49,711 bases of DNA from Chimaeribacter coloradensis (GTDB lineage: Bacteria; Pseudomonadota; Gammaproteobacteria; Enterobacterales; Enterobacteriaceae): assembly GCF_002858715.1 (NCBI RefSeq), contig NZ_PJZH01000028.1:1-49711 (forward strand), given 5' to 3'. Positions 35,969 through 45,090 of this stretch are shown piece by piece (the first letter of the stretch is position 1; each line of letters opens with the position of its first letter). Under the pieces are notes generated by a model, which ran no database searches, was not told where the DNA came from, and saw only the letters and a program-made list of their open reading frames with translations. A program made the translations under genes and the position numbers.

Positions 35969-37066
35969 ATGAGTAAATTTGTCTTCTCGTCACCACGGAA
36001 ATATGTGCAGGGCAGCGGTGTGGTTGATGCGCTGGGGCAGTACCTGCCTGCGCTCGGCAACAATGCGCTGCTGATTGCCGATGATATCGTCTGGGGCATT
36101 ATTGGCAAGCGGGTAGAGGCCACGCTGCGTGAGGCGAATGTCGCCTTCCAGTTTGAGCGCTTTAACGGCGAGGCCTCCAGCAATGAGATCACCCGGCTGG
36201 CCGGGGCCGCCAAACAGGGCGGCACCACGGTGGTGGTCGGGCTGGGCGGCGGCAAAACCCTGGACACCGCCAAAGCGGTGGCGGACGAACTGCAGCAGCC
36301 GGTGGCGATTGTGCCGACCGTGGCCTCCACCGATGCGCCGTGCAGCGCACTGTCGGTGATTTATACCGACGAAGGGGTGTTTGACAGCTACCGCTTCTAT
36401 GACAAAAACCCCGATCTGGTGCTGGTGGACACCGCCGTGTGCGCCCAGGCCCCGGTGCGCCTGTTCGCGTCCGGCATTGCCGACGGGCTGGCGACCTATG
36501 TCGAGGCGCAGGCGGTGAAACGCTCCCACAGCAAATCGATGGTGGACGGCGACCCGACCATCGCCGGGATGGCGATTGCCGAAGCCTGTGAGAAAACGCT
36601 GCTGACCTACGGCTACAGCGCCTACAAAGCGGTGGAGCAGAAGCTGGTGACCCCGGCGGTGGAGGCGGTGGTGGAAGCCAACACGCTGCTCTCCGGGCTG
36701 GGCTTTGAGAATGCCGGGCTGGCCGGGGCGCACGCCATCCATAATGGTTTTACCGCCATCCAGGGTGACATCCACCACCTGACGCACGGCGAGAAAGTCG
36801 CCTACGGCACCCTGACGCAGATGGTGCTGGAGCAGCGCCCGGATGAGGAGATTGCCCGTTATGTGCGCTTCTACCGCGCCATCAACATGCCGACCACCCT
36901 GGCTGAGATGCACCTGGAGAATGAGAGTTTCGAGAACCTGGTCAAGGTCGGTGCGCTGGCAGGCGGGGAGGGCGACACGCTGCACAACCTCAACCCGAAC
37001 CTCTCTGCGGAAGATGTGGCGAACGCGATTCTGGCGGTAGACGCCTTCAGCAAAACGGTGAGTTAA
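35969..37066 (+). CDS. gldA: Glycerol dehydrogenase (iron-containing alcohol dehydrogenase family)
   Basis: A 365-residue NAD-dependent enzyme oxidising glycerol to dihydroxyacetone (or reducing related carbonyls). NAD-binding GGGKTLDT is at 93-100 and STDAPCSALSVIYTDEG near 120-136 matches E. coli GldA. Zn ligands are Asp172 (SGIADGLATY), His255 (AGAHAIHNG) and His273 (LTHGEKV). AAGAGGTG precedes the ATG at 35969. No dhaKLM genes flank it, so physiological coupling is open. It is divergent enough from GldA (N-terminus, C-terminal helices) to be a paralogue with another polyol as substrate. Confidence 0.85.
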   Translation: MSKFVFSSPRKYVQGSGVVDALGQYLPALGNNALLIADDIVWGIIGKRVEATLREANVAFQFERFNGEASSNEITRLAGAAKQGGTTVVVGLGGGKTLDTAKAVADELQQPVAIVPTVASTDAPCSALSVIYTDEGVFDSYRFYDKNPDLVLVDTAVCAQAPVRLFASGIADGLATYVEAQAVKRSHSKSMVDGDPTIAGMAIAEACEKTLLTYGYSAYKAVEQKLVTPAVEAVVEANTLLSGLGFENAGLAGAHAIHNGFTAIQGDIHHLTHGEKVAYGTLTQMVLEQRPDEEIARYVRFYRAINMPTTLAEMHLENESFENLVKVGALAGGEGDTLHNLNPNLSAEDVANAILAVDAFSKTVS

Positions 37067-37077
37067 GCCGTTTTCAC

Positions 37078-37098
37078 CGGGCGGCGTACCGCCGCCCG
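37078..37098 (+). terminator. Hairpin terminator after gldA
   Basis: CGGGCGGCG and CGCCGCCCG form a perfect 9-bp stem with a TAC loop, followed by a short TTTC. It lies 11 bases past the stop codon. Confidence 0.6.
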
Positions 37099-37165
37099 TT
37101 TCACTGCACCGCCATTATCCCGTCCGGCCGCCCGGCCGCCTTATCCGGTGCCTGTTCTGCGCGTG

Positions 37166-38446
37166 TTACGACATCAGGCGCGGCAGCACCAGCGGCAGCA
37201 GGGAGAAAAGGTAGAGCAGCAAACCGATAGACGCCCCGACAATCGTGCCGTTGATACGGATAAATTGCAGGTCTTTACCGATGTTCAGCTCAATCTGGTG
37301 GGACATCTCTGTTTCATCCCAGCTTTTCACCGTGTCGCTGATGTGTTTGGTCAGGAAGGCGGCAAAATCCGGGGCCATGCGCCCGGCGGCCTGCTCAAGC
37401 TGGCGGTTCAGCGTGCCGCGCAGGGTGGCATCCTGGGCCAGCGTCTCACCCAGCCAGCGCCCGGCGTCGCGCATTTTCTGCTGCAACAGGGAGTCGGGCT
37501 TGTCCAGATCGTTACGCATCCACTCGCGCAGATCGCCCCACAGCGCTTTGACGTAAGTATTCAGGGTTTCATCATGTTTCAGGTAGTTTTTGATCTCTTC
37601 GGCTTTCAGCGCCATCGACGGGTCATGTTTCAGCCGGTCGATGAAGCCTTCAACGGCCATATCGAAGCGTATCCGCAGCGCGTGGCCGCGGTCTGCGCTG
37701 ATCTCATCCAGAATAGTGCCCACGGCGTCGGCGATCATGTCGGCACCATGTTCCCCCAGCCAGCTGGTGGGCAGGATCTTCTCTTTAATCGGGTGTTCAC
37801 GTTTTACCCAGCGCACAATCTGGCGTGACAGGGTGGCGCGGGTGGAAGGCTGTTGCAGGGTGCGGATCAGCTGACTTACGGCGCTGTCGAGCAGCTCCTG
37901 GTGCCGCCCCTCTTTGGTCATGCTCTCCAGCAGGGTCGACACAGAGGCCGTCAGGTCAATTTTGTCGATCAGGGTAAACAGCGCCTTCTGCAGAAAGCGC
38001 TGGATGCGCACGTCGTCGGTCATCTCAAACAGGCCGCGCAGCACCCGCACCAGATAGCGCGCCATCCGCTCACTGTTGGCCGGGGTAGTGAGCCAGTCCG
38101 CCAGCATGGTCGCCGGGTCATATTTACGGATCAGCCCGACCAGCGAGTTGGCATCGAGGAATTTCTCCTGCACAAACAGCGCCAGGTTATCGGCGATTTT
38201 GACCTTATTGCGGGGGATGACGGCGGTATGGGCACCGATCAGCGGCAACGGCACCCGGCGGAACAGGGCCACCACCGCGAACCAGTCAGCCAGCGCGCCG
38301 ACCATTGCGGCCTCTGACACGGCTTTGATGCCGTCAACCCAGAGGTTACGCGGCAGGAACAGGGTGATGAGGAAGACGGCTGCCGCCGCCAGTAACAGCA
38401 GCAGGGCATTGCGCTTACTGCGTTTAAGCTCTTTTTCTTTATCCAT
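37166..38446 (-). CDS. yjiN: DUF445 inner-membrane protein YjiN
   Basis: 426 residues, the same length as E. coli YjiN. An N-terminal hydrophobic helix (NALLLLLAAAAVFLITLFLP near 13-32) is followed by the DUF445 core (VSEAAMVGALADWFAVVALF near 43-62, HTAVIPRNKVKIADNLALFV near 73-92). A long helical region and a C-terminal membrane helix (GASIGLLLYLFSLLPLVLP) complete it. The function is not established. The ribosome-binding site is weak. It is convergent with gldA and precedes nothing on its strand within 100 bp. Confidence 0.88.
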   Translation of the reverse strand: MDKEKELKRSKRNALLLLLAAAAVFLITLFLPRNLWVDGIKAVSEAAMVGALADWFAVVALFRRVPLPLIGAHTAVIPRNKVKIADNLALFVQEKFLDANSLVGLIRKYDPATMLADWLTTPANSERMARYLVRVLRGLFEMTDDVRIQRFLQKALFTLIDKIDLTASVSTLLESMTKEGRHQELLDSAVSQLIRTLQQPSTRATLSRQIVRWVKREHPIKEKILPTSWLGEHGADMIADAVGTILDEISADRGHALRIRFDMAVEGFIDRLKHDPSMALKAEEIKNYLKHDETLNTYVKALWGDLREWMRNDLDKPDSLLQQKMRDAGRWLGETLAQDATLRGTLNRQLEQAAGRMAPDFAAFLTKHISDTVKSWDETEMSHQIELNIGKDLQFIRINGTIVGASIGLLLYLFSLLPLVLPRLMS

Positions 38447-38499
38447 AAGAAGAGTTTAGGATCATTTTTTGCCGGAAGGCAAAATTTTCCCGGCAGGCG

Positions 38500-38526
38500 A
38501 AAAAGCGGGGCCGGAAAAGGCCCCGC
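38500..38526 (-). terminator. Terminator of the sugar-acid dehydrogenase operon
   Basis: GCGGGGCC (38505-38512) pairs with GGCCCCGC (38519-38526). On the minus strand it is followed by TTTTT. It lies about 10 bases past the cytochrome c stop codon. Confidence 0.85.
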
Positions 38527-38536
38527 GGGTAAGCGG

Positions 38537-39940
38537 TCAGCGTTGGCGGCGACGCCACCCCCACAGCAGGAGCAGCAGCACGACGATGCCGCCGGCGGCC
38601 ATGCCGTAGCGCGCCACCGCCAGCAGCGGCGACGGTGCGCCCCCGGCACGCAACGCCGTGACCCGCTCCGGTGAAACCTGCGGCTGCGGGTTACCGAACT
38701 GCGTCAGCAGGTAGTTGCTGAGGGTCGCGACCTGCGTATCGGAGAGCAGCGGCGCAAAGGCGGGCATGTTGACCGCCTGCGCCGCCGGTTCACGCTGTAC
38801 GCCGCGCAGGATCGCCATCACCAGGTTGTCACTGTTGTTGCGCCCCAGGGCGGTGTTATGCATCAGCGACGGCAGGCCGCCGTCCGGCGTGCCGCGGCCA
38901 TCGGGCTGGTGGCAGCTGGCGCAGTAGGCGTCATAGAGTTGCGGGCCGCTTAGCGCGTCCGGGTTGGCCGGGCGTGCCGCGCCGCGCAACTGATCGACGT
39001 TCGCCGCCGCCTCGCCCCACTGGTGGGCGGCGCGGCTGTCCTGTGCCTCATGCACCGGCGGGGTCTGCTTGAGCCAGACGGCGATGGCATGGCGATCGGC
39101 GTCGCTGAGGTGGCTCAGGCTGTGGTCAATCGCCTCCGCCATCGGCCCCGCTGCCTGCGCTTTGCCGGGGGCAAAGCCGGTTTTCAGGTAGTGGGCCAGC
39201 TCATCGACCTGCCACGCCCCGATGCCGCTCTGCGCATCCGACGTGATGTTGGGCGCGAACCAGGTGCCCAGCGAGCTGCCCGCCAGGTTGCTGCCTTTCT
39301 CCTCTGCCATCAGCGCGTTGCGCGGGGTATGGCAGGTGGAGCAGTGGGTCAGGGTCTCCGCCAGATAGGCTCCGCGGTTCACCTCGGCACTGGCTGCGGC
39401 GTCAGGGGTGTAGGGCCGGGTGTCGAGGAACAGCAGGTTCCAGGCGGCCATCGAGAGCCGGATATTAAACGGGAAAGGCAGTGCGGTCGCGGGGGCCGCC
39501 TGATCCACCGGCGCGACGCCCTGCATAAAGTAGGCATAGAGCGCGTGCATATCCTCGTCACTGATCCCGGCATAGGCGGTGTAGGGCATCGCCGGGTAGA
39601 GGTGGGCACCGTCAGCGCGCACGCCGCCGCGCACCGCCCGCTCAAACTGCGCGTAGCTGTAATCACCGATGCCGTGGCTTTTTGACGGCGTAATGTTGCT
39701 GGAGAAAATCGTGCCGAGCGGGGTGTCGATCGCCAGCCCGCCGGCGAACGGTTTGCCGCCTGCGGCAGAGTGGCAGGCCACGCAGTCACCGGCGGTTGCC
39801 ACATATTCGCCCTGTTTAATCAGCGCTTCCGGGGCGTCTGCCGCGGCCGCCGCGGCAGAACCCACCGCCAGCAGGCCGCCCAGCAGCAGCGCCAGGCGCG
39901 TCAGCCTGCGCACCGGCGCGCGGGAAATAAGTCGGGTCAT
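38537..39940 (-). CDS. Triheme cytochrome c subunit of a membrane sugar/gluconate dehydrogenase
   Basis: 467 residues with a signal sequence (RRLTRLALLLGGLLAVGSAAAAAA) and three c-type heme motifs: CVACH (53-57), CSTCH (200-204) and CASCH (340-344). A C-terminal membrane anchor (GMAAGGIVVLLLLLWGWRRRQR) follows. It passes electrons from the flavoprotein to the quinone pool at the periplasmic face. AAGGAG precedes the ATG. It is third in a three-gene operon (10-bp gap after the flavoprotein gene), the order seen for gluconate 2-dehydrogenase and 2-ketogluconate or sorbitol dehydrogenases. Confidence 0.9.
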   Translation of the reverse strand: MTRLISRAPVRRLTRLALLLGGLLAVGSAAAAAADAPEALIKQGEYVATAGDCVACHSAAGGKPFAGGLAIDTPLGTIFSSNITPSKSHGIGDYSYAQFERAVRGGVRADGAHLYPAMPYTAYAGISDEDMHALYAYFMQGVAPVDQAAPATALPFPFNIRLSMAAWNLLFLDTRPYTPDAAASAEVNRGAYLAETLTHCSTCHTPRNALMAEEKGSNLAGSSLGTWFAPNITSDAQSGIGAWQVDELAHYLKTGFAPGKAQAAGPMAEAIDHSLSHLSDADRHAIAVWLKQTPPVHEAQDSRAAHQWGEAAANVDQLRGAARPANPDALSGPQLYDAYCASCHQPDGRGTPDGGLPSLMHNTALGRNNSDNLVMAILRGVQREPAAQAVNMPAFAPLLSDTQVATLSNYLLTQFGNPQPQVSPERVTALRAGGAPSPLLAVARYGMAAGGIVVLLLLLWGWRRRQR

Positions 39941-39950
39941 CCTTGTCTCC

Positions 39951-41552
39951 TTACAGGGCAGTCCTGGCGAGGTGGTCAGCGGTGCGTAACGCCAGCGCCA
40001 CGGCCGTGAGGGTGGAGTTCACCGTGGCCGAGGTCGGCATCACGCCGGTGCTGGCGATGAACAGGTTTTCGTGGTCGTGGCTGCGGCCGAAGCTGTCCAC
40101 CACCGAGTCACGCGGGTCGTGGCCCATGCTCAGGGTGCCGGTGATGTGCTGGTTGTTGCTGTAAACGCCGGGCTTGCTGAAGCGCAGGCCGGTGCCGCCC
40201 ATGATTTTGGCGATGCGGGTGTACTCCTCCAGCGACCGCTGCATCCCGCGCTCAATGTAGTCATCGAGCTGGTAGACCGCCGCCGGGGTCGGGATGCCGA
40301 GGGCATCTTTGCGGTCACTGAGGATGATGCGGTTGTCATAGTTCGGCAGCTGTTCCATCACGTTTTTCAGGCTCACCTGGTGCGCGGCGCGGTAGTTGAT
40401 CTGGCGGTCCAGGTCGATGCCGTACACCCCTTCGGAGATCAGGCTCTCTGTCACCGACTGCACCGCCGAGGCGTTGGAGATGTCGATGCGGAACGGCGCG
40501 TGGTCGCGGCGGAAGTCGCCGTCACGCAGGCTGTTGATTGATGCCGGGCTCATCGGCCCGCGCCCCGGCCACAGCGGTTCGTCGGTGTAGAAGGTCAGGG
40601 AGTTGCTGGGGTGGTCCATCAGGTGGCGGCCCACGGTGCCGGAGCTGTTGGCCAGCCCGTTGGGGTATTTGTCGCTGGCGGAGAGCAGCAGCAGTTTCGG
40701 GCTTTCGATGCCGTTGGCGGCCAGCACAAAGTTTTTCGCCGTAACGCGGGTGCTGCGTTTGTCCGGATCGTAGTAGTGGGCGGCCACGATGCGGCCTTTG
40801 TCATCATGTTCGAGCCGGTAGACCACCGCATTGGCTATCAGCGTCGCCCCGGCCTCTTCGGCGGCGTTGGCGGCGATGCCACCGTGGTACTGGGCGTCAA
40901 TCGGGCAGATCGGCATGCAGTTGTTATTGCCGCAGCAGGCCGGGCGGCCGTCGTAGTTACGGCTGTTGCGCGCGGTGGTGTTGACGATCACCTCATACCC
41001 TTCCGGGGCCAGCCGCTCGCGGAAGCGCTGTTGCAGGTAGGATTCGGCCACCGGCGGCATCGGGAAGGGTTTGGATCGCGGCGACCCGTTGTTGGGTGCG
41101 CCGGAGACGCCCATTTTGACTTCCGCCTCATAATAGAAAGGCTCAAGGTCTTCATAAGCGATAGGCCAGTCGCGGCCGACGCCGTAACGGGTTTTGATGT
41201 CGAAGTCATTGGGGAGCAGCCGCCAGGCCTGTGCGGCCCAGTGCCAGCTGGTGCCGCCGACCATGCGGATATACTCCGCCGGGTAGGGGTGCGGCCCGGC
41301 CTGCACCAGGTAGCCGTTGTCCTCAGGTTTGTAGATCGGGTGGGGCGACCACGCCGAGAACGGGTAGGGGGACATGAAATCTTTTTTGCGCGGTGAGTTG
41401 CGGAAGTTCGCGGTAATAGTGCCGCGATCGACCCGCGGGCCGGATTCGAGGATGATTACCGAGACGCCTTGTTTCGCCAGCCGGTGCGCCACCAGCGAGC
41501 CGCAGATGCCGGATCCGATGACCACGACATCCGCAGAGAGTTTATCAGCCAT
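39951..41552 (-). CDS. GMC-family flavoprotein subunit of sugar/gluconate dehydrogenase
   Basis: 533 residues. The N-terminal FAD-binding Rossmann motif VVVIGSGICGSLVAHRLAKQ is at about 9-28 and the C-terminal GMC motif FIASTGVMPTSATVNSTLT is near the end. A Cys cluster CC-x4-C-x3-C (206, 207, 212, 216) matches the place where related FAD glucose dehydrogenases bind a 3Fe-4S cluster. No signal peptide of its own, as expected if it is carried across the membrane by the Tat-exported small subunit. AAGGC precedes the ATG. Substrate is probably gluconate, 2-ketogluconate or a polyol; sequence alone does not decide. Confidence 0.88.
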   Translation of the reverse strand: MADKLSADVVVIGSGICGSLVAHRLAKQGVSVIILESGPRVDRGTITANFRNSPRKKDFMSPYPFSAWSPHPIYKPEDNGYLVQAGPHPYPAEYIRMVGGTSWHWAAQAWRLLPNDFDIKTRYGVGRDWPIAYEDLEPFYYEAEVKMGVSGAPNNGSPRSKPFPMPPVAESYLQQRFRERLAPEGYEVIVNTTARNSRNYDGRPACCGNNNCMPICPIDAQYHGGIAANAAEEAGATLIANAVVYRLEHDDKGRIVAAHYYDPDKRSTRVTAKNFVLAANGIESPKLLLLSASDKYPNGLANSSGTVGRHLMDHPSNSLTFYTDEPLWPGRGPMSPASINSLRDGDFRRDHAPFRIDISNASAVQSVTESLISEGVYGIDLDRQINYRAAHQVSLKNVMEQLPNYDNRIILSDRKDALGIPTPAAVYQLDDYIERGMQRSLEEYTRIAKIMGGTGLRFSKPGVYSNNQHITGTLSMGHDPRDSVVDSFGRSHDHENLFIASTGVMPTSATVNSTLTAVALALRTADHLARTAL

Positions 41553-41560
41553 ACGTTGCC

Positions 41561-42082
41561 TTATTGGGGTTTAGTCGCCCAGGTGCCGTAGGCGCCGTAG
41601 GCATAGCTCGGGGGGGTGAGGTGGTCGCGCACGGCCTGGTTCATGAGGGCATTTTCGTAGGCCAGGCAGACAGCCTGTTTGCCGGTGCCGACGACGCCGA
41701 GGTACCAGGCGGTGAGGATAGCCGCAGGCAGTGCCGCCAGCGCCGGCTGTTGCCGGGTGATGGCCGCGTGGAGGTTTTCCGCGCTGAGGCGCTCTGCCTC
41801 AACGAACTGTGCCAGCGCCTGTACCTGCCGGGTGAAGTCGGGGTAGAGGGTGAGCATATGCTGGTAGAGGCGCTCAGCCATGTCGGCATCCAGCGTGGGG
41901 TGGCCGGTGAGCAGTTGCGAGAGGCGGATGAAATCCGCTTTCGCCTGCATCAGCGCAGGCGAGGGCACCGCCAGGGCATTCCCGGTCAGCAGGGAGCTGA
42001 CCAACGGCACCGACAGCGCCGCCAGCGCCCCGCCAATGAACATCCGCCGCGATACCTGGCGGGTCGGAACAACGTCCTTCAT
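41561..42082 (-). CDS. Gluconate 2-dehydrogenase subunit 3 family (small, Tat-exported subunit)
   Basis: 173 residues. A twin-arginine signal (SRRMFIGGALAALSVPLVSS) shows that the folded complex is exported through Tat. The mature part is helical, with ADMAERLYQHMLTLYPDF near 72-89 and AILTAWYLGVVG near 128-139, typical of subunit 3 that stabilises and escorts the flavoprotein. The start at 42082 (MKDVVPTRQVSRR) follows AAGG; an in-frame upstream ATG at 42172 adds 30 residues ahead of the Tat motif and is rejected. It is the first gene of the operon, 8 bp before the flavoprotein gene. Confidence 0.87.
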   Translation of the reverse strand: MKDVVPTRQVSRRMFIGGALAALSVPLVSSLLTGNALAVPSPALMQAKADFIRLSQLLTGHPTLDADMAERLYQHMLTLYPDFTRQVQALAQFVEAERLSAENLHAAITRQQPALAALPAAILTAWYLGVVGTGKQAVCLAYENALMNQAVRDHLTPPSYAYGAYGTWATKPQ

Positions 42083-42499
42083 GTTTCTAAACCTTCTCTG
42101 GTGAAGTAAAAAGCGCCTCAGGCACAGGGTATGTCCAAACCGGGTAAGCCGCGGGCACGACAGGCGCGGCATCCCGGTCTATTGGTATAATAACTTTGCG
42201 GAGTCTACCGCGCAGAAACCGGTTTAGTGAGACAAAAAATGGCTAAATCTTTACAATATTGAAACAAATTGTGTGATTAAATTCACAACGCGGCAAAGAA
42301 AAATGTCAATCTGCACCATATTGGTATGACAGGTTTATCAATTTAACGGTAATGAAAAACGGCCAACCCGCCAGAAACGTGTGGGTCTGTGAAGGGAAAA
42401 GCCGCCAACAGCGGACAACGTGCGAAGGGAAAGGAGGTGAGACGTTGGCAACAAAACGCCGCAAAACGGTCAACGTCTTACTGACTGTTTTGGAAAGCC

Positions 42500-42910
42500 C
42501 AAAGCTTAGCAGGGGCGGTAAAAGCGTAAACATCATCGCCGGGCAGAACCGCAGAGCCGGGCGAGCAGGCCCGATAGCCCAGAAGTCCCCCAACTTTCCC
42601 TTACATACCTGATGATTTGCAGAGGGGGTGAGGACGTAAAAATCATCGCCGAGCAGAACCGCAAAGCCGGGGGGAACAGGCAGAATAGCCCAGAATTCAC
42701 CCCTACTATTTCCTTACATACCTGATGATTTGCAGAGGAGGTGGGGGCGTAAAAATCATTGCCGAATGGAGCCGCAGGGCACGAATGAGCGTGCAGGACA
42801 CCCTGAAATCACCCCCTACCATTTCCTTACATACTCATAAGCTTGCAGAGGAGGTGGGGGCGTAAAAATCATTGCCGAGTGGAGCCGCAGGGCCGGGTGA
42901 GCGGGCAGGA
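42500..42910. repeat. Tandem array of a ~113-bp degenerate intergenic repeat (4 units)
   Basis: Units begin at 42601, 42714 and 42827, exactly 113 bp apart, each with TTACATAC at the start, a GCAGAGG-GGTG block, CGTAAAAATCAT, GCCGA and CCGCA. A partial, more diverged unit occupies about 42500-42600. Identity decays between units and 113 is not a multiple of three, so this is not a coding repeat. There are no unique spacers, so it is not CRISPR. Confidence 0.8.
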
Positions 42911-43034
42911 CGCCCGCGAGAGGGACAGCCACGCTGGGAGCGTGTCTGTACCGGCCCGATCAGCCCGGAGGCGTAAGGAGGGGACACGCGGGAGCGTGCA
43001 ATGATTCAGCCGGGGCACCAAGGCGCGGGGATGC

Positions 43035-43235
43035 AAGGGGCGCGCGCCTACGCGCCCCTTGCGCGGTGGCGGCAGCGGAGCCGCAGAAAACCCACAGGCG
43101 TGAGCCAACGCAACCATCCCCGAGCCAAAAAAAGCGCCCCCGCAAGCCGTTGTGACCTTACGCGCCCCTTGCGCGGTGGCGGCAGCGGGGCCGCAGAAAG
43201 AGACCGGGCGTATGCCAACGCAACAACCCCCGATC
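43035..43235. repeat. Second direct repeat pair (110-bp period)
   Basis: ACGCGCCCCTTGCGCGGTGG and the following CGGCAGCGG-GCCGCAGAAA occur at 43050 and again at 43160. A later GCCAACGCAAC block follows each. The first copy is preceded by the inverted repeat AAGGGGCGCG/CGCGCCCCTT (43035-43060). The similar period and shared GAGCCGCAG suggest a relation to the 113-bp array. Confidence 0.7.
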
Positions 43236-43286
43236 CCAGTGAATAGCCTGCTTATGCTAAATTACACTCATAAAATCAAAAGATTA

Positions 43287-44546
43287 TCAGAATGTAAACC
43301 CTACCTGTGCCACTGCCCCCCACGTATTATCCTCCCCCACCATCCCGGTCAGATCCAAATGCACCCGCTTATACGGCGACAACCCAATCCCCCCGGTAAA
43401 GACGTTGGTGTCATTGGACTTCATGTCCGCCCGGTAACCGGCGCGCAGTTGCAGCCAGTCGAGGGCGCGGTATTCGGCACCCACCCCGGCGTACTGGGTA
43501 TCCTCTTCCGATTTGAAGCGTTTGGTCGGCGTCATATCCACGTCCACCGCGGCGGTAACGCGTTCGTTATGCCAGGCCGCGCCGCCGGTCACCAGCGGGC
43601 GGATCTGGTAAGTGTCGCGGTAGCCGTTCACCTCTTTGGTGTCGATGTCACGCGGCACCAGGTTCTGCGCGCTGACGCCCAGCGTCCAGGCCTCGGAGAG
43701 GTCGGCCGTTACCCCGGCATCCACGTTGAAGCCGGTATTGGATTTCTCATACTCGCCGTTGGTAATGTCGGACTTGTCGTAGTCATAGATGGAGCTGGCG
43801 TAGTTATAAAGCGTGGTGTGCTGGATTTTCGGCGTCACGCCCACAGACACCGGCACGCCGCCGACCCTGAACTCATGCGCCATCGCCACGCCGTAATCGG
43901 TGACCAGCGCCGCCAGCCCATAGGCGGTGGAGGTCAGGTTATCTTCATCGCCCGGGCGCGGGAAGCGCACGCCGTCGGCGATCTGTTGCAGGTAGTCGAT
44001 GTCACCCTGCGTCACGTCTGCCGTGACGTGGGCGCTGCCGTAGGCCTTCACCACAAAGGCGAGCGGCAGCTGGTCGTTCGGCAGGGTCACCGCCAGCGCG
44101 GCACCGGCGCTGCCCCAGGCCTGGCTGCCCTGGATGCCGCGCAGGTCACCGGCCAGGTCGCCCGCAGCCCGGCGCAGGGCGCTGTAGCTGGTGACGTTGT
44201 CCTGGTAGCGGTCCACGCTGTCGGAGAGGTCATCGATCTTGTTGAGGATTTTGTCTTTATCGGTCAGCTGCACCCCCACCGCCGGGAAAATCACGCTGAC
44301 ATCATCATTGCCGTTGGCTTTGGTCATCAGCGCCGGGTTAGCCAGCACGGCGGAGCCGTAAACTGACGAGGCGACGCCGGTGCCGCCCATTGCATCGTTG
44401 CGGGCGTCAAAATAGTTGCCGGCCGCCAGAGCGCTGAGGGGGGAGAGCAGAAAAAGCGGAACCCATACATGACGTGAAGAGATGCTGCGTGAAGAGAAGC
44501 GGATGTGACCAGACTGACCTGCTCTTTTTTTTACCGAGACCATCAT
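43287..44546 (-). CDS. TraF-family outer-membrane beta-barrel protein
   Basis: 419 residues with a long N-terminal region ending in a signal peptide (VPLFLLSPLSALAAG) and a mature part beginning YFDARNDAMGGTGVASS. Alternating strands and a terminal Phe (VAQVGFTF) are typical of outer-membrane barrels. The AMGGTG and GSAVLANPALMTKA segments are characteristic of the TraF_2/conjugal transfer TraF-like family, which here has no conjugation genes nearby, so the name is historical. Function unknown; transport or surface roles are possible. The start at 44546 follows CGGGAAAT; a further ATG at 44588 gives a longer frame without support. Confidence 0.75.
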   Translation of the reverse strand: MMVSVKKRAGQSGHIRFSSRSISSRHVWVPLFLLSPLSALAAGNYFDARNDAMGGTGVASSVYGSAVLANPALMTKANGNDDVSVIFPAVGVQLTDKDKILNKIDDLSDSVDRYQDNVTSYSALRRAAGDLAGDLRGIQGSQAWGSAGAALAVTLPNDQLPLAFVVKAYGSAHVTADVTQGDIDYLQQIADGVRFPRPGDEDNLTSTAYGLAALVTDYGVAMAHEFRVGGVPVSVGVTPKIQHTTLYNYASSIYDYDKSDITNGEYEKSNTGFNVDAGVTADLSEAWTLGVSAQNLVPRDIDTKEVNGYRDTYQIRPLVTGGAAWHNERVTAAVDVDMTPTKRFKSEEDTQYAGVGAEYRALDWLQLRAGYRADMKSNDTNVFTGGIGLSPYKRVHLDLTGMVGEDNTWGAVAQVGFTF

Positions 44547-45060
44547 ATTTCCCGAATTAAAAGCCCGGTGCATAACCGGGATGACCAAACATTACCCCCA
44601 TCATGAAACATAACGGGGCGGATCATTGCTGTGAATAGGCACGATTATTGGCGGCTCTTTGAGCCTTGCCTTTTTATAATTCGGTGTAAAGCCACACCTG
44701 CACGAGGCCGGCAGGTGAAAAATAAGCCGGTCTCTGAAGCATAAGCGATTTTTATTAAGATGAAAGAATTTTTCAGCACGCGGGCGGGAAGTGAAATCGT
44801 GCCGGGAGGGGAAACAGGGGCGATTTTATATCTATCAGTATGATAATAAATATGTTTATATTTATCCTCCTAAAGTAGTTTCCTCTGAAAATAGTGCAGG
44901 GAATATGCACGCCCTTTTATATTTATCCCTATAAAAAACAGGATTAATGGGGTGCGCGGCAGCAAGCGGGTAAAAAAGGGAAAGGGTGGGGCAGGCGCGA
45001 AAAAAGGTAACCGGAAAGAGAAGGGAATGCAGAAATAAGGAAACTATCACGCCCGGAAAT
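44547..45060. other. Intergenic region between the efflux operon and the TraF-family gene
   Basis: About 510 bp; no supported gene. It is A+T-rich around 44820-44940, with repeated TATTTATCC-like stretches. One AAGTGAAAT motif lies at 44789-44797. Confidence 0.4.
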
Positions 45061-45083
45061 AAAAAAGGCGCCCGGTGGGCGCC
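45061..45083 (-). terminator. Terminator of the EmrAB-OMF operon
   Basis: GGCGCCC (45067-45073) and GGGCGCC (45077-45083) form a hairpin followed on the minus strand by six T. It lies 7 bases past the last stop codon. Confidence 0.9.
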
Positions 45084-45090
45084 TGAGGAT

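Noticed and set aside
42352..42612. 86-codon basic frame left of the repeat array, with an internal TTG preceded by GGAGG
   Set aside because: It runs into the degenerate repeat unit, has no family resemblance and a repeat-derived end. Kept as unlikely rather than impossible.
42500..42910. CRISPR array
   Set aside because: Units are about 113 bp, directly adjacent and degenerate throughout, with no short constant repeat, unique spacers or cas genes.
43287..44546. Conjugation gene from an integrative element
   Set aside because: The TraF-like name comes from a domain family; no other transfer genes are nearby, and the protein is a plain outer-membrane barrel.
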